Source: Artemia franciscana (Eukaryota > Arthropoda > Branchiopoda > Anostraca > Artemiidae). Taken from it: DNA of 64,000 bases. A program made the translations under genes and the position numbers. The notes under the pieces are model-generated. The model had not been told where the DNA came from. It saw nothing but the letters and a program-made list of their open reading frames with translations, and ran no database searches. Below, piece by piece: positions 55,286 through 64,000 of this stretch (positions are counted from its first letter, which is position 1; every line of letters begins with the position of its first letter). The stretch is taken from contig NC_088881.1 of the NCBI RefSeq assembly GCF_032884065.1, forward strand, positions 678,001 to 742,000, given 5' to 3'.

Positions 55286-55682
55286 ATGCCGGATCTACCC
55301 AGTTTCAACCAGTCAACAATTCAAAAAATAAACGGTACTGGAATCGTTGCAGAACATTGCGAAGCTGAAATTTCGCATGACAAAGAGATTGGTGACACGA
55401 ACAAATATCGATTAACTGATACATACATTCTCATCGGGAGAACTGAGATGAACTCGGAGTATGAGCTGCAGCTGAAACTTCAAGAAACCTTTGCTTTTTT
55501 ACATGGATCCAGAGCTTCTGGTATCCAACGTAGAAGTAGAAGATATGGACATCTCCAGGCTAACATATATTCTTGCTGAAACAAATGATATGAGCTTTGC
55601 ACCCCTTCTTAATCATGCTTTGCGAGACAATTTAGACTGCTTCAGTCTTGCAGTATCAGCAGCATTATCAAGTGACATCTAA
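55286..55682 (+). pseudogene. N-terminal part of the transposon's protein (right arm)
   Basis: Begins MPDLPSFNQSTIQKINGTGI as in the left arm. After ETFAF one extra T in a run of T shifts the frame, and the rest continues as MDPELLVSNVEVEDMDISRL to ALSSDI. The left-arm copy reads through without this shift. Confidence 0.5.
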
Positions 55683-55779
55683 GAAGATCAGACTCTCTCG
55701 ATAAATGCAACTTTCACTTTTTCTTCTATTCAAGTTGTCTCACCTGACGTTGCTGAAGATGTCCTGCCATTAGCATTGA

Positions 55780-56297
55780 CAATAAACAATCAAGAGAGAT
55801 AAAACTCTAAAAAAGAAAACTTCAAACGAGACGACGGCCAGTAAAATTAAAAGACTAAAACAACGCGGATATTTCGCCTGTATAAAATAAGGCGTCTTCA
55901 GCATAAGATAGAAAATTAAAAGAAAACTAATCTAAAAACAAATAAAAACCACCACCAAATATAATAAATACAATTGTCGCTACTTATCCACGTAGGGAAA
56001 AGCAGCTATGCGAGTTACTTCAAGGAGAATCAAAGAGCAACTGAGGAAAATTTATGAAAATTGAAACTTAGTTAATTATTCTGTTGCGAAATAATCCCTT
56101 TGTAAGCTAACATTGAAGCAACTCTTTTTGGTCTAGTGGGTACTCTTGTCCCCTGGTGATTGTGTAGAATTTTAATTCCCCCATCGACTATTGGTTCATT
56201 TTTTAAAAGAATATCATAAATTGGGTCAATATTTAAATTCCCTGTGTCTCTATTTATTGAAATAGAGACACACTGGGCAGTTCGGCTTAAGAAATTT
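55780..56297 (-). mobile_element. PLE C-terminal tail inserted in the DNA transposon (right arm)
   Basis: 518 bp between duplicated CATTAGCATTGA (55,768-55,779 and 56,298-56,309). The minus strand codes SINRDTGNLNIDPIYDIL, and a hammerhead-like motif lies at 55,868-55,901. Mirror of 48,758-49,275, so the insertion predates the palindrome. Confidence 0.85.
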
Positions 56298-56550
56298 CAT
56301 TAGCATTGAATCTTGCAGTATCAGCATTATCAGCAGAAACTCAAGTCGCTTAAGCCGGACATCACAGCCAGCCAGCCAAAGCAAAGGCAAGTCTAAATTG
56401 CAGAAAATTCTTCCATTAGAACGAACAGATCTACAATGTTTTACTTCCCAGTTGATTCTGAACTGAAGGAGGTCTGCAAACAAACGTGTTTGGCAATCCT
56501 GGGCTACCCACCCCCCCACCCCCAAAAAAAATCCAACAAGATCATTCAGC

Positions 56551-57667
56551 ATGTTCTTCGCAAGTACACATAAGATCCTCTCAAACTCTGTGGAATGGTG
56601 GACAAATAAGGAAAGGCTGCGAGAGAGCATGCACAGATTTATGGAGAAACACAAACGATACATTATGACATTTGAGCCTTCTATGAGGCACTATAGGCAC
56701 GAGCACTGTCCTAACATGAAATATCTCTCAAAAGAAATTACCATTACTTTCTTAGTAAAATATTTTAAAGAAAAAAATCCCGGAGTGGAGATTGGTCTGA
56801 ATATCTATCGAGAAGAACTGAAGAAATAACATGTCTCCTTGAAAATGCCTTCTATTGATGAATGTGATACCTGCTCACACCTATCAGCCAAAATCAGTGT
56901 CGGATCAGCCTCTGAAATTGGGGTAACGAAGCTGGAAAAGCATAATGAGAAGTAAAAAAGTGAGCAACCTTTACGCAACTGACGCCGATCGTGTATGAAA
57001 AAAACACCGAAAGGGTTTAAAGCTTCGACTTGTAGAAGATCCTTCTTCTGCCCACGATGCCGTCTTCAAAAGACCATTTTTTTCGTCAGTCATCTCCTTA
57101 CCTTCAACGAGACCTTTGCATCAGTTTGGACAAGGAACCTGAATTGTCGCTCGTATTTTGTGACTTGGCACGAGGAAATTTCTGGAAGAAATGCGAAGAA
57201 CATTGCAAGTGCTCTTCACAAATTCATTGAAATTGAGACTGCTCTTTGAGGGGAAGACATCATACTATACTGTGACAACTGTACCGCCAAAACAAAATTA
57301 GAAACTACACACTGGTTTGGTTCAGATTGTCAACGCTCCAGAAAACACAATCAACCGAATTGATCTTCGTTACTTGAAAAAAGGCCATAATCACATGAGT
57401 GCGGACACAGTCCATGCCAGCATCGAGTCAAAGATTCGTCACACCAAAGTCGCTTGCTCTTTCCAGAGCCTAAACGAGCTGATTTTCCAAGCCCGGGGAA
57501 AAAATGAAATCCTGAAAATGTGCTTTGGAGATTCAGATTGCGGATGTCAGGAAGAAACAAGAAAAAAAATGCCATGTAACTTACCTGATATTGTCCAGGT
57601 TTCTTTTGTCAGGGGCAAACAAACTATGACCGTGAAAACTGACTTGGACGAACCTCCTCAAAAATAG
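56551..57667 (+). pseudogene. Transposase-like protein, C-terminal part (right arm)
   Basis: Segments in order: ESMHRFMEKHKRYIMTFEPS, YRHEHCPNMKYLSKEITITF, YFKEKNPGVEIGLNIYREEL, MPSIDECDTCSHLSAKI (a CxxC), a cysteine-rich piece near 57,040, FNETFAS, ILYCDNCTAKTKL, and the final block IDLRYLKKGHNHMSADTVHA to TDLDEPPQK ending at 57,667. The GHNHMSADTVH signature and preceding DNC segment place it in a transposase-like protein family common in arthropods; I do not know its formal name. Frames change between segments and stops occur (for example after the 56,829 and 57,249 pieces), so it is broken. Confidence 0.6.
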
Positions 57668-58291
57668 GATTTCCTACAGCGAAGGTTCGATTGTCAACTT
57701 TTCCCCTCGATGATGTCAAAGCCAAGAGGCGTACAGAGTGAAAAACTTGTCGTCATGCTTAAGAAGCTAGTTCCCTTGATGGCAAATTGAGTCAACCGCG
57801 ATTTCTGGCAAAATATGCCAACGTCAACAAGGAGTGAAGACTTATTGGGGTCAATCAACTAGTGTTTCCTTTTTTTATTTTTTTATAACTTTTTTTACCT
57901 GAAATAAATACATGGTCCATCACTTAGCTCTTAAGTAACTTGGTGTATATCCAGCCTTGCCATTACTCGCGAGAACAGACGTATATCCAACCGATCATAT
58001 CAGTAAAAGACTTAAGAGATGTATATCCAATTTTCGTTTGTTCAGAAGGGCATATGTTTTTCAAGTTTCTAGTGAAAGAGACGTAAGGACCAAATGGACA
58101 ACTTCAGAAGTTCGGATATACTTGAAAAGCCGCCTATCGACTTGTGCAGTATCGAAAACCCCAAATTAAGTTTAAAAATCTTTACTACAGGCATACTTGC
58201 TTTCCAGTGAAGTGAAGTTTCTGGAATTTTTGAACCCAGTTTTCTCGAAACTATGTTTTCGGATATACGTCTCTTTCTCAAAAAATGGCTG

Positions 58292-59064
58292 ACAAAGACT
58301 CCTCCCTATCATTTGCAACACATGTGTCCTACAACAGAGCCATAATCTTGCGACAGGTAAGTATGATTAATCGGGTGAATTATTTTCTTCCTCTCGATAT
58401 CCTTGTCACCCTTTATTACTCTTTTATTTACCTATATATCTCATACTCAAGGATCTGTTTGGGGCAACACTTATCCTTCAGTTACCAATAAATTAAAATT
58501 TGCCCAAAACCGTGACGTCAAAGCAGTTTTTCAGCTGCCCCGACTATATCCCACCCATGCCTTGTACTCCGATTTTGATATTATCTCTTTTGACCAAAAC
58601 GTCAAAAAATTAAATCTATCTCTTGCATATTCCGATTACCATAAGAATCTTCCTGCCCAATTAATATCTTATTTTAATAGTAATAATTCTGAAAGCCTCT
58701 GTCTCTGTTCATCCCACCGTTCCTTCATTGTCCCCAAGTGTGTCTCTAGTTCTGCCCAGCGATCCCCAATTTATAAATATATACTTCTATGAAATATAAT
58801 ACCCTCCATTGTCGAGCTATCCACAAGTTTTCTTACGCTGTATAAGAATGTACTAAAATTTTGATATTATTATTCTCTAAATTCTTATTCAATTTTCTTT
58901 AATTACCCATGTTTTCTCTTTTCTTTTTTTTTCTCTCTCTCTTCTTCATTTTCATTTTTTTGCTGTTATGGTCCTCAACAAGTTCGCCTCCAGGATCTTT
59001 ATTATTATTGGTGTTATGTTTTGTCTTTTTTTTTTTTTTTTTTTTTTATAAATTGTAAATTGTA
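58292..59064 (+). pseudogene. LINE-2 C-terminal reverse transcriptase part and 3' end, right arm
   Basis: SSLSFATHVSYNRAI, ILVTLYYSFIYLYISY, then in another frame GSVWGNTYPSVTNKLKFAQN and RDVKAVFQLPRLYPTHALYS. The last coding part ends near 58,792, and an AT-rich 3' end with a long T tract (about 59,028-59,047) precedes Family A. Confidence 0.78.
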
Positions 59065-60378
59065 TTTGTAACGAACTGTAGTAAGGAGCGACCTGGCTCA
59101 ATAGTAACAAAAACTCTAAAAAACGGAATTTTTATACCAATAGCTACATCAAAATAATCTCATTTTAATGCTGATTTTAAATATATAAGTTCCGTCAAGT
59201 TTAATATTACCCATCAAAAGTTACGAGCCTAAGAAAAATTTCCTGAAAAAACTATTTCAGAAAATAGGGGGAACCAATCCCCTAAAAGTCATAGAATCTT
59301 AAACGAATTTTGTATTTTTTGCCAGAATACAGATCACGGATGCGTGTTTATTTGTTTGTTTGTTTTTTTCCCCGGGGGTGATCGTATCGACCCAGTAGTC
59401 CTAGAATCTTGCGAGAGGGCTCTTCAACGGAAATGAAAAGTTCTAGTGCTCTATTAAAGTGCCCAAGAAAATTGGAGGGCCACTAGGCCCCCTCCCACGC
59501 TAATTATTTTCCCAAAATCACCGGATCAGAATTCTGAGACAGCCATTTTTTTCAGCGTAGTCAAAAACCTTTTAACTATGTCTTTGGGGACGACTTACTC
59601 CCCCACAGTCCCCGTGGGAGAGGCCACAAGTTACAAACTTTGACCAGTGCTTACATATAGTAATGGTTATTTGGAAATGTACAGGCGTTTTCTGGGGGAT
59701 TTTAGGTTGGGGGGTGAGAAGGGGGGAATATGTTGGGGGAACTTTCCTTGGAAGAATTTGTCATGGGAGAAAAAAAGTTTTATGATGGGAGTGCAGGATT
59801 TTCTAGCATTAAAAAAAAACAATGAAAAAATAAATAATAAAAGTTTTTTCAACTCAAAATAAGGAGAGGCATTAAAAATTAAAACGAACATAAATTATTA
59901 CGCATATGATGGGCTCACCTCCTAATACCTTGCTCTTTAGACTAAAGCACTTTTAGCAGTTTCAACTATTTATTCTACGACTTTTGTGATTCACCGGTCA
60001 TTCTTAAAGAAATTGGGACAAAATTTAAGCTTTAGTGTAAAGAGCGAGGTACTGACGAGGGGGGGGGGACCCCTTCATACGTATATGAAAACATGAGAAT
60101 ACAGAAGTTCGTTACGTAAGCTAATTTATAAGTTATGAATATCTTTTACTAATAAAAACATTCGTAAAAAATTAAAAGTTCTAGTTGCCATTTTAAGTAA
60201 CCAAAAAATCGGAAGGCAACTAGGCCTCCTCTCCCGTGCCTTCTTTTCTGAAAATTATTCGATAAAACTATGAGAAAGCCAATTAGCCGAAAAATCAAAT
60301 ATACACATTTGGTTTTAATTATTCGTCTGCGGAGAGCCAAAATCAATGCATTGATTCAAAAGCGTTCAGAAATTAAAA
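59065..60378 (-). mobile_element. Family A repeat, right-arm mirror of 44,691-46,010
   Basis: Starts TAACGAACTGTAGTAAGGAG and continues through the reverse Family A middle to TTGATTCAAAAGCGTTCAGA. Confidence 0.72.
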
Positions 60379-61346
60379 AAATACTGTAGCGTAAAGAGCG
60401 AGGTATTTAGGAATTGATGGAACCCGCCCCCATATGCGTAATAATCTCTGTTCGTTTTAAATTTTAATGCTGGTCCTTACTGTCAGTGGAAAAAAATTTC
60501 ATATTTATTTTTTCATTGTTTTTTTTAAATAATGCTAGAAAATCCCGCGCCCCCTACATGGAATTTCTCTTCTCCCATTACAAATTCCTCCAAGGGAAGA
60601 TTCTCTTAGGTAGCCCCCTCTCCTCAACCCCCCTACCAAAACATCCCCCTGAAAAGGTCTGTACACTTCCAAATAACTATTACTGTATGTAAACTCTGGT
60701 CAAAGTTTGTAACTTGCAGCCCCTCCCCCGGGTACTTAGGGGGAGTAAGTCACCCCCAAAGACATAGTTGTTATGTTTTTCGACTATGCTGAACAAAATG
60801 GTTATCTCAAAATTTTGATACGTTGACTTTGGGAAAAAAATTAGCGTGGGAGGGGGCGTTGGTGCCCTCTAATGTATTGGTCACTTAAAAAGGACAAAAG
60901 AGCTTATAATTTCCGTTAGAATCAGACCTCTCGGTCCATTCTAGGACCACTTGGCCGATAGATCACCCCTGGGAAAAAAAACAACAAATAAACACCCACC
61001 CGTGATCGGTCTTCTGGCAAAAAATACAAAGTTCTGCATTTTTGTAGATAGGAGCTTGAAACTTCTACAGGAGGGTTCTCTGATACGCTGAATCCGATGG
61101 TGTGATTAAGATCTTATGACTTTTAAGGAATGTTTCCCCCTATTTTCCAAAACAAGGCAAATTTTCTGAGGTTCGCAACTTTTGATGAATAAGACACAAT
61201 TTAATGAAACATATATATTTGAATTTTGCATTAAAATTTGATTCTTTTGATGTATCTATTAGTATCAAAATTCCGTTTTTTTAGAGTTTCGTTTACTATT
61301 GAGCCGGGTCGCTCCTTACTATAGTCCGTTACCACGAACTGTTTGA
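60379..61346 (+). mobile_element. Family A repeat, right-arm mirror of 43,718-44,690
   Basis: Ends with CGGGTCGCTCCTTACTATAG and a terminal hairpin CCGTTACCACGAACTG, slightly less mutated than the left-arm hairpin. Confidence 0.72.
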
Positions 61347-63014
61347 TTAAATAAAAAAAATTGATTTTAAACAGTAAGTAAGGAGCGTTATTAATGCCTT
61401 AAAACGAATCGAAAAAGTTCCGTATATGAAAGGGGTTGTCGGGTTGTCCGCTCCTCAACGCCTCGCTCTTTACGCTAAGTTTGACTCTTTGCCGAACTCT
61501 ACTTTTAAAACAATTAAAAACTTTAGCGTAAAGAGCAAGGCGTTGAGGAGGGGACAAAACCTTTCATATACAGAATTAATTCTATTCGTTCCAAGCTTTA
61601 ATGTCGTTCCTTACTTGCAGTTAAAAAAAACTCTTTTTTATTATTTAATTTCTGAACGTTTTTGAATTAATACAAGTTTGGATTTTGGCTCATCGCCCAT
61701 TAATAAATAAAATGAAATGTATATATTAATTTTTTGGGGTAAATGGCTTTCTCATAGTTTTGATCGGACGATTATGATAAGAAAAGGGGCAGAGGAGGAG
61801 GCCTATTTGCCCTCCAATCTATGGTCATTTAAAAATACAACTAGATTTTCTTATTTTTTTTACGAACGATTTTGTTTGTAATAAACATGTGTACATTACG
61901 AATTAACTTACGGAGCAAACTTCTATATTTTTGTATTTATATCACGTAAATTAGGGGGTTAGGCCCCTCGTCATATTTTGCTCTTTGCACTAAAGCTTGA
62001 TTTTTATACAAAATCCTTAAAAATGACCCCTGAATCACAAAGGTTGTAGAATAAATACTTGAAATTGCTAAAATACTTTAGCGTAAAGAGCAAGGTTCGG
62101 TAGAAGAGACGAACCGCCTTGTGTACATAATATTTTATGTTCGTTTTAAGTTTTAATGCTATTCATTACTTTCAATTGAAAAACAAATTTTTATTTTCTC
62201 ATTATCTTTTTTAAATAATGCTGGAAGATCCTGCTACCCCTTCATGGAAATTCTCTTCCCTCATGAAAAATTCCTCCATAGAGAGATCCCCCCACGTATC
62301 CCCCAGCACACCCCCACCCCAACGCGAAAAATTCCCCCCGAAGACGTCTGTACACTTCATAATAACCATTACTATATCTAAACAATGGTCAAAGTTTGTA
62401 ACTTTCAGCCCCTCCCCCGGGGACTATGGGGGGGGGGGGTTAAGTCGTCCCCAAAGACATGGTTACTAGGTTTTTTACTAAGCTGAACAGAATGGCTATA
62501 TCAAAATTTTGATCCACTAACTTTTGGGGGGAAATGTACGTGGGAGGGGTCTAGTTGTCCTCCAATTTTTTGTAGAACTTCTAATTTCCGTTAGAATGAG
62601 CCTTCTTGCGACATTCTACGACCACTGGGTATATACAATCACCCCTGAGAAAAACAAACAAACAAACAAACAAACATCCGTGATCTGTCTTCTGGCAAAA
62701 AATACGAATTTTCGAAATTTTGTAGATAGGAGCTTGAAACTTCTATAGTAGGTTTCTCTGATACCCTGAAAATAATAACGTGATTTTCATTAAGATTCTA
62801 TTACTTTTAAGGGATGTTACCCCCTATTTTCTAAAATAAGAGAAATATTCTCAGGCTCCTAACTTTTGATGGATAAGATTAAACTTATATATTTAAAATC
62901 ACCATTAAAGTGCGAATCTTTTGATGTAACTATTGGTATCAAAAATTCTGTTTTTTAGTTTCGGTTACTATTGAGGTCGCTCCTTACTACAGTTCGTTAC
63001 CACAAACTGTTTGA
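61347..63014 (+). mobile_element. Family A repeat with foldback, right-arm mirror of 42,053-43,715
   Basis: Foldback at 61,360-61,650; terminal hairpin CAGTTCGTTACCACAAACTG near 62,990-63,010. Confidence 0.78.
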
Positions 63015-63530
63015 AAATAAATACAACATTGGCAATCGTAATTCATTCAGTCAATAAAGGTTTTAGAGTGCAAGTGTCAAACTAGGAAAAATCATTTTAT
63101 ATTAAACATTAGCTCTTTTTTCATTACTTCTTTCAAGACATCTTAACAATTGGAGTAATTTTAGTTATAGTTCCTGTCAAAATCTGAAGAACTAAGCACA
63201 TTGTCCGGCATCCACACAGTTCTTGATATCCAAAAACGATGTAAGCCTTAAAAATGTCATGCAGAGCTATTTGGAGAGGGTGAGGCAACTGAGAAAGCTA
63301 ACATAATTACCATGATTGAAGTGGACGGAGGAATCATTTACCTGAGTCAGGGGGGGGAGGAAACCGACCTTGATTAAGTTATTTCTTTGGTTTGGCTTGC
63401 TTTTCTTATAGTTGAGTCGAGAGGGGGGTTGTATTTGTATTTTATTTTCTACTCGCTTTGTGATTTTTTTTTTTTCATCTGTTTACCTGTTGTGAATGTT
63501 TGATGAGACCATTAATTTTGATTTCTGATT
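63015..63530. other. Unassigned sequence, right arm
   Basis: Mirror of 41,531-42,052; nothing recognised. Confidence 0.4.
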
Positions 63531-63805
63531 GCTTTTTTGTTTATTGATTGTTTGATAGCAGCCAAAAGTCATTTCTGAGACCACAGGGGGGAGGGGGAGA
63601 AGGTTACGTGGGAGGATATTTACATTGAAGAGTTGTACATGGGGAAAGAGAATTTCCGTGAAGAAGGTGCTAGATTTCCCAGCATTATTTAAAAAACAAT
63701 CAGAAATTAAATGGAAAAACAAGTTTTTTCACTTGAAAGTAAGGAATAGAATTAAAACATAAAACGAACATAAATTATCACGTATATGAGGGGGTTCGTA
63801 CCCTC
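63531..63805 (-). mobile_element. Family A-related fragment, right arm
   Basis: Mirror of 41,250-41,530. Confidence 0.6.
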
Positions 63806-64000
63806 GTCAAGGCTTCGCTTTTGACGCAGTTGCGTCATTTGGGGAGGGCAGGGGGGCCATGGCTCCCTCCCTGATTTCTGAAGGGGCCCAATTTCAACCT
63901 CGTAATTCTTTGTTTATTCGTCCTTGATCTACTTTTTTCTCTTATTTCACCGCATTTCTATTGTGAATAATTACTAAGTAGCAAATTCAAGACACTCGAC

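Larger units (their letters stand above)
54079..58291 (+). mobile_element. DNA transposon with inverted termini, right-arm copy (4.2 kb)
   Basis: Starts CAGCCGTTTTTTGTCAAACA and ends in the complement of CAGCCATTTTTTGAGAAAGA. It contains open segments at 54,403-54,750 and 55,286-55,682, a PLE tail, and transposase-like segments at 56,551-57,667, all on the plus strand except the PLE tail. Confidence 0.8.
53425..64000 (-). repeat. Right arm of giant palindrome
   Basis: Mirror of 41,062-51,640. In about 400 bp compared by eye (55,286-55,682 with 49,373-49,768) only a handful of differences were seen. A clear difference is a C/A-rich tract at about 56,508-56,530 where the left arm has a T-rich tract (about 48,533-48,545). 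The arm is still matching at the last base, so its outer end is unknown. Confidence 0.96.

Noticed and set aside
1-64000. U4 and U6 snRNA, 5S rRNA or tRNA genes accompanying the U1/U2/U5 copies
   Set aside because: I looked for their conserved stretches on both strands and saw none; a covariance-model scan would be decisive.

Overview
The window looks like repeat-rich, AT-rich nuclear DNA of an arthropod, most likely a crustacean, though the species cannot be fixed from sequence alone. The evidence is three kinds of Penelope-like element (PLE), two non-LTR retrotransposons, remnants of hAT, piggyBac and another DDE-like transposon, and U1, U2 and U5 spliceosomal RNA copies with arthropod-like features. 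I recognise no intact host protein gene. The only long protein reading frames belong to mobile elements.

Left part (1-25 kb). The window opens inside a PLE coding for reverse transcriptase plus a C-terminal GIY-YIG endonuclease. A second copy, identical over about 817 bases, runs into a 100-base assembly gap at 7256-7355. Around these lie several copies of a multi-kilobase segment, here called the snRNA block. One copy is in plus orientation (1.86-5.96 kb) and three are in minus orientation (7.36-10.29 kb continuing at 15.25 kb, 16.8-19.7 kb, 21.3-24.6 kb). The blocks carry sequences clearly derived from U5, U1 and U2 snRNA, all transcribed in one direction within a block. Most copies are damaged at functionally critical positions, so they read as amplified pseudogenes. 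A 5-kb LINE (10.29-15.25 kb) sits in one block, and an empty copy of the same site is visible elsewhere in the window.

Middle part (25-41 kb). A broken PLE of a second family, a near-complete copy of a very abundant non-autonomous repeat (called Family A), a tentative retrotransposon Gag fossil, long unassigned stretches, a decayed hAT transposase and a second Family A copy lead to an uninterrupted 509-codon reverse transcriptase of the Naiad type of PLE (39,348-40,877).

Right part (41-64 kb). This is one giant palindrome: arms of about 10.6 kb (41,062-51,640 and 53,425-64,000) around a 1.8-kb spacer, probably continuing past the window. Each arm holds Family A copies and a LINE reverse transcriptase split by a 4.2-kb DNA transposon. 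That transposon contains a 518-bp PLE tail flanked by a 12-bp target duplication. The arms are close to identical but not exactly so.

Family A, about 1.7 kb when complete, begins with a 270-bp foldback and ends in a short hairpin (CAGTTCGT/ACGAACTG). It recurs at least a dozen times and, with its foldbacks, explains most of the short spurious reading frames. The most interesting signals are the U1/U5/U2 blocks, the giant palindrome whose centre lies in a PLE end, and hammerhead-like motifs with compensating stem changes in the 3' regions of different PLE families.
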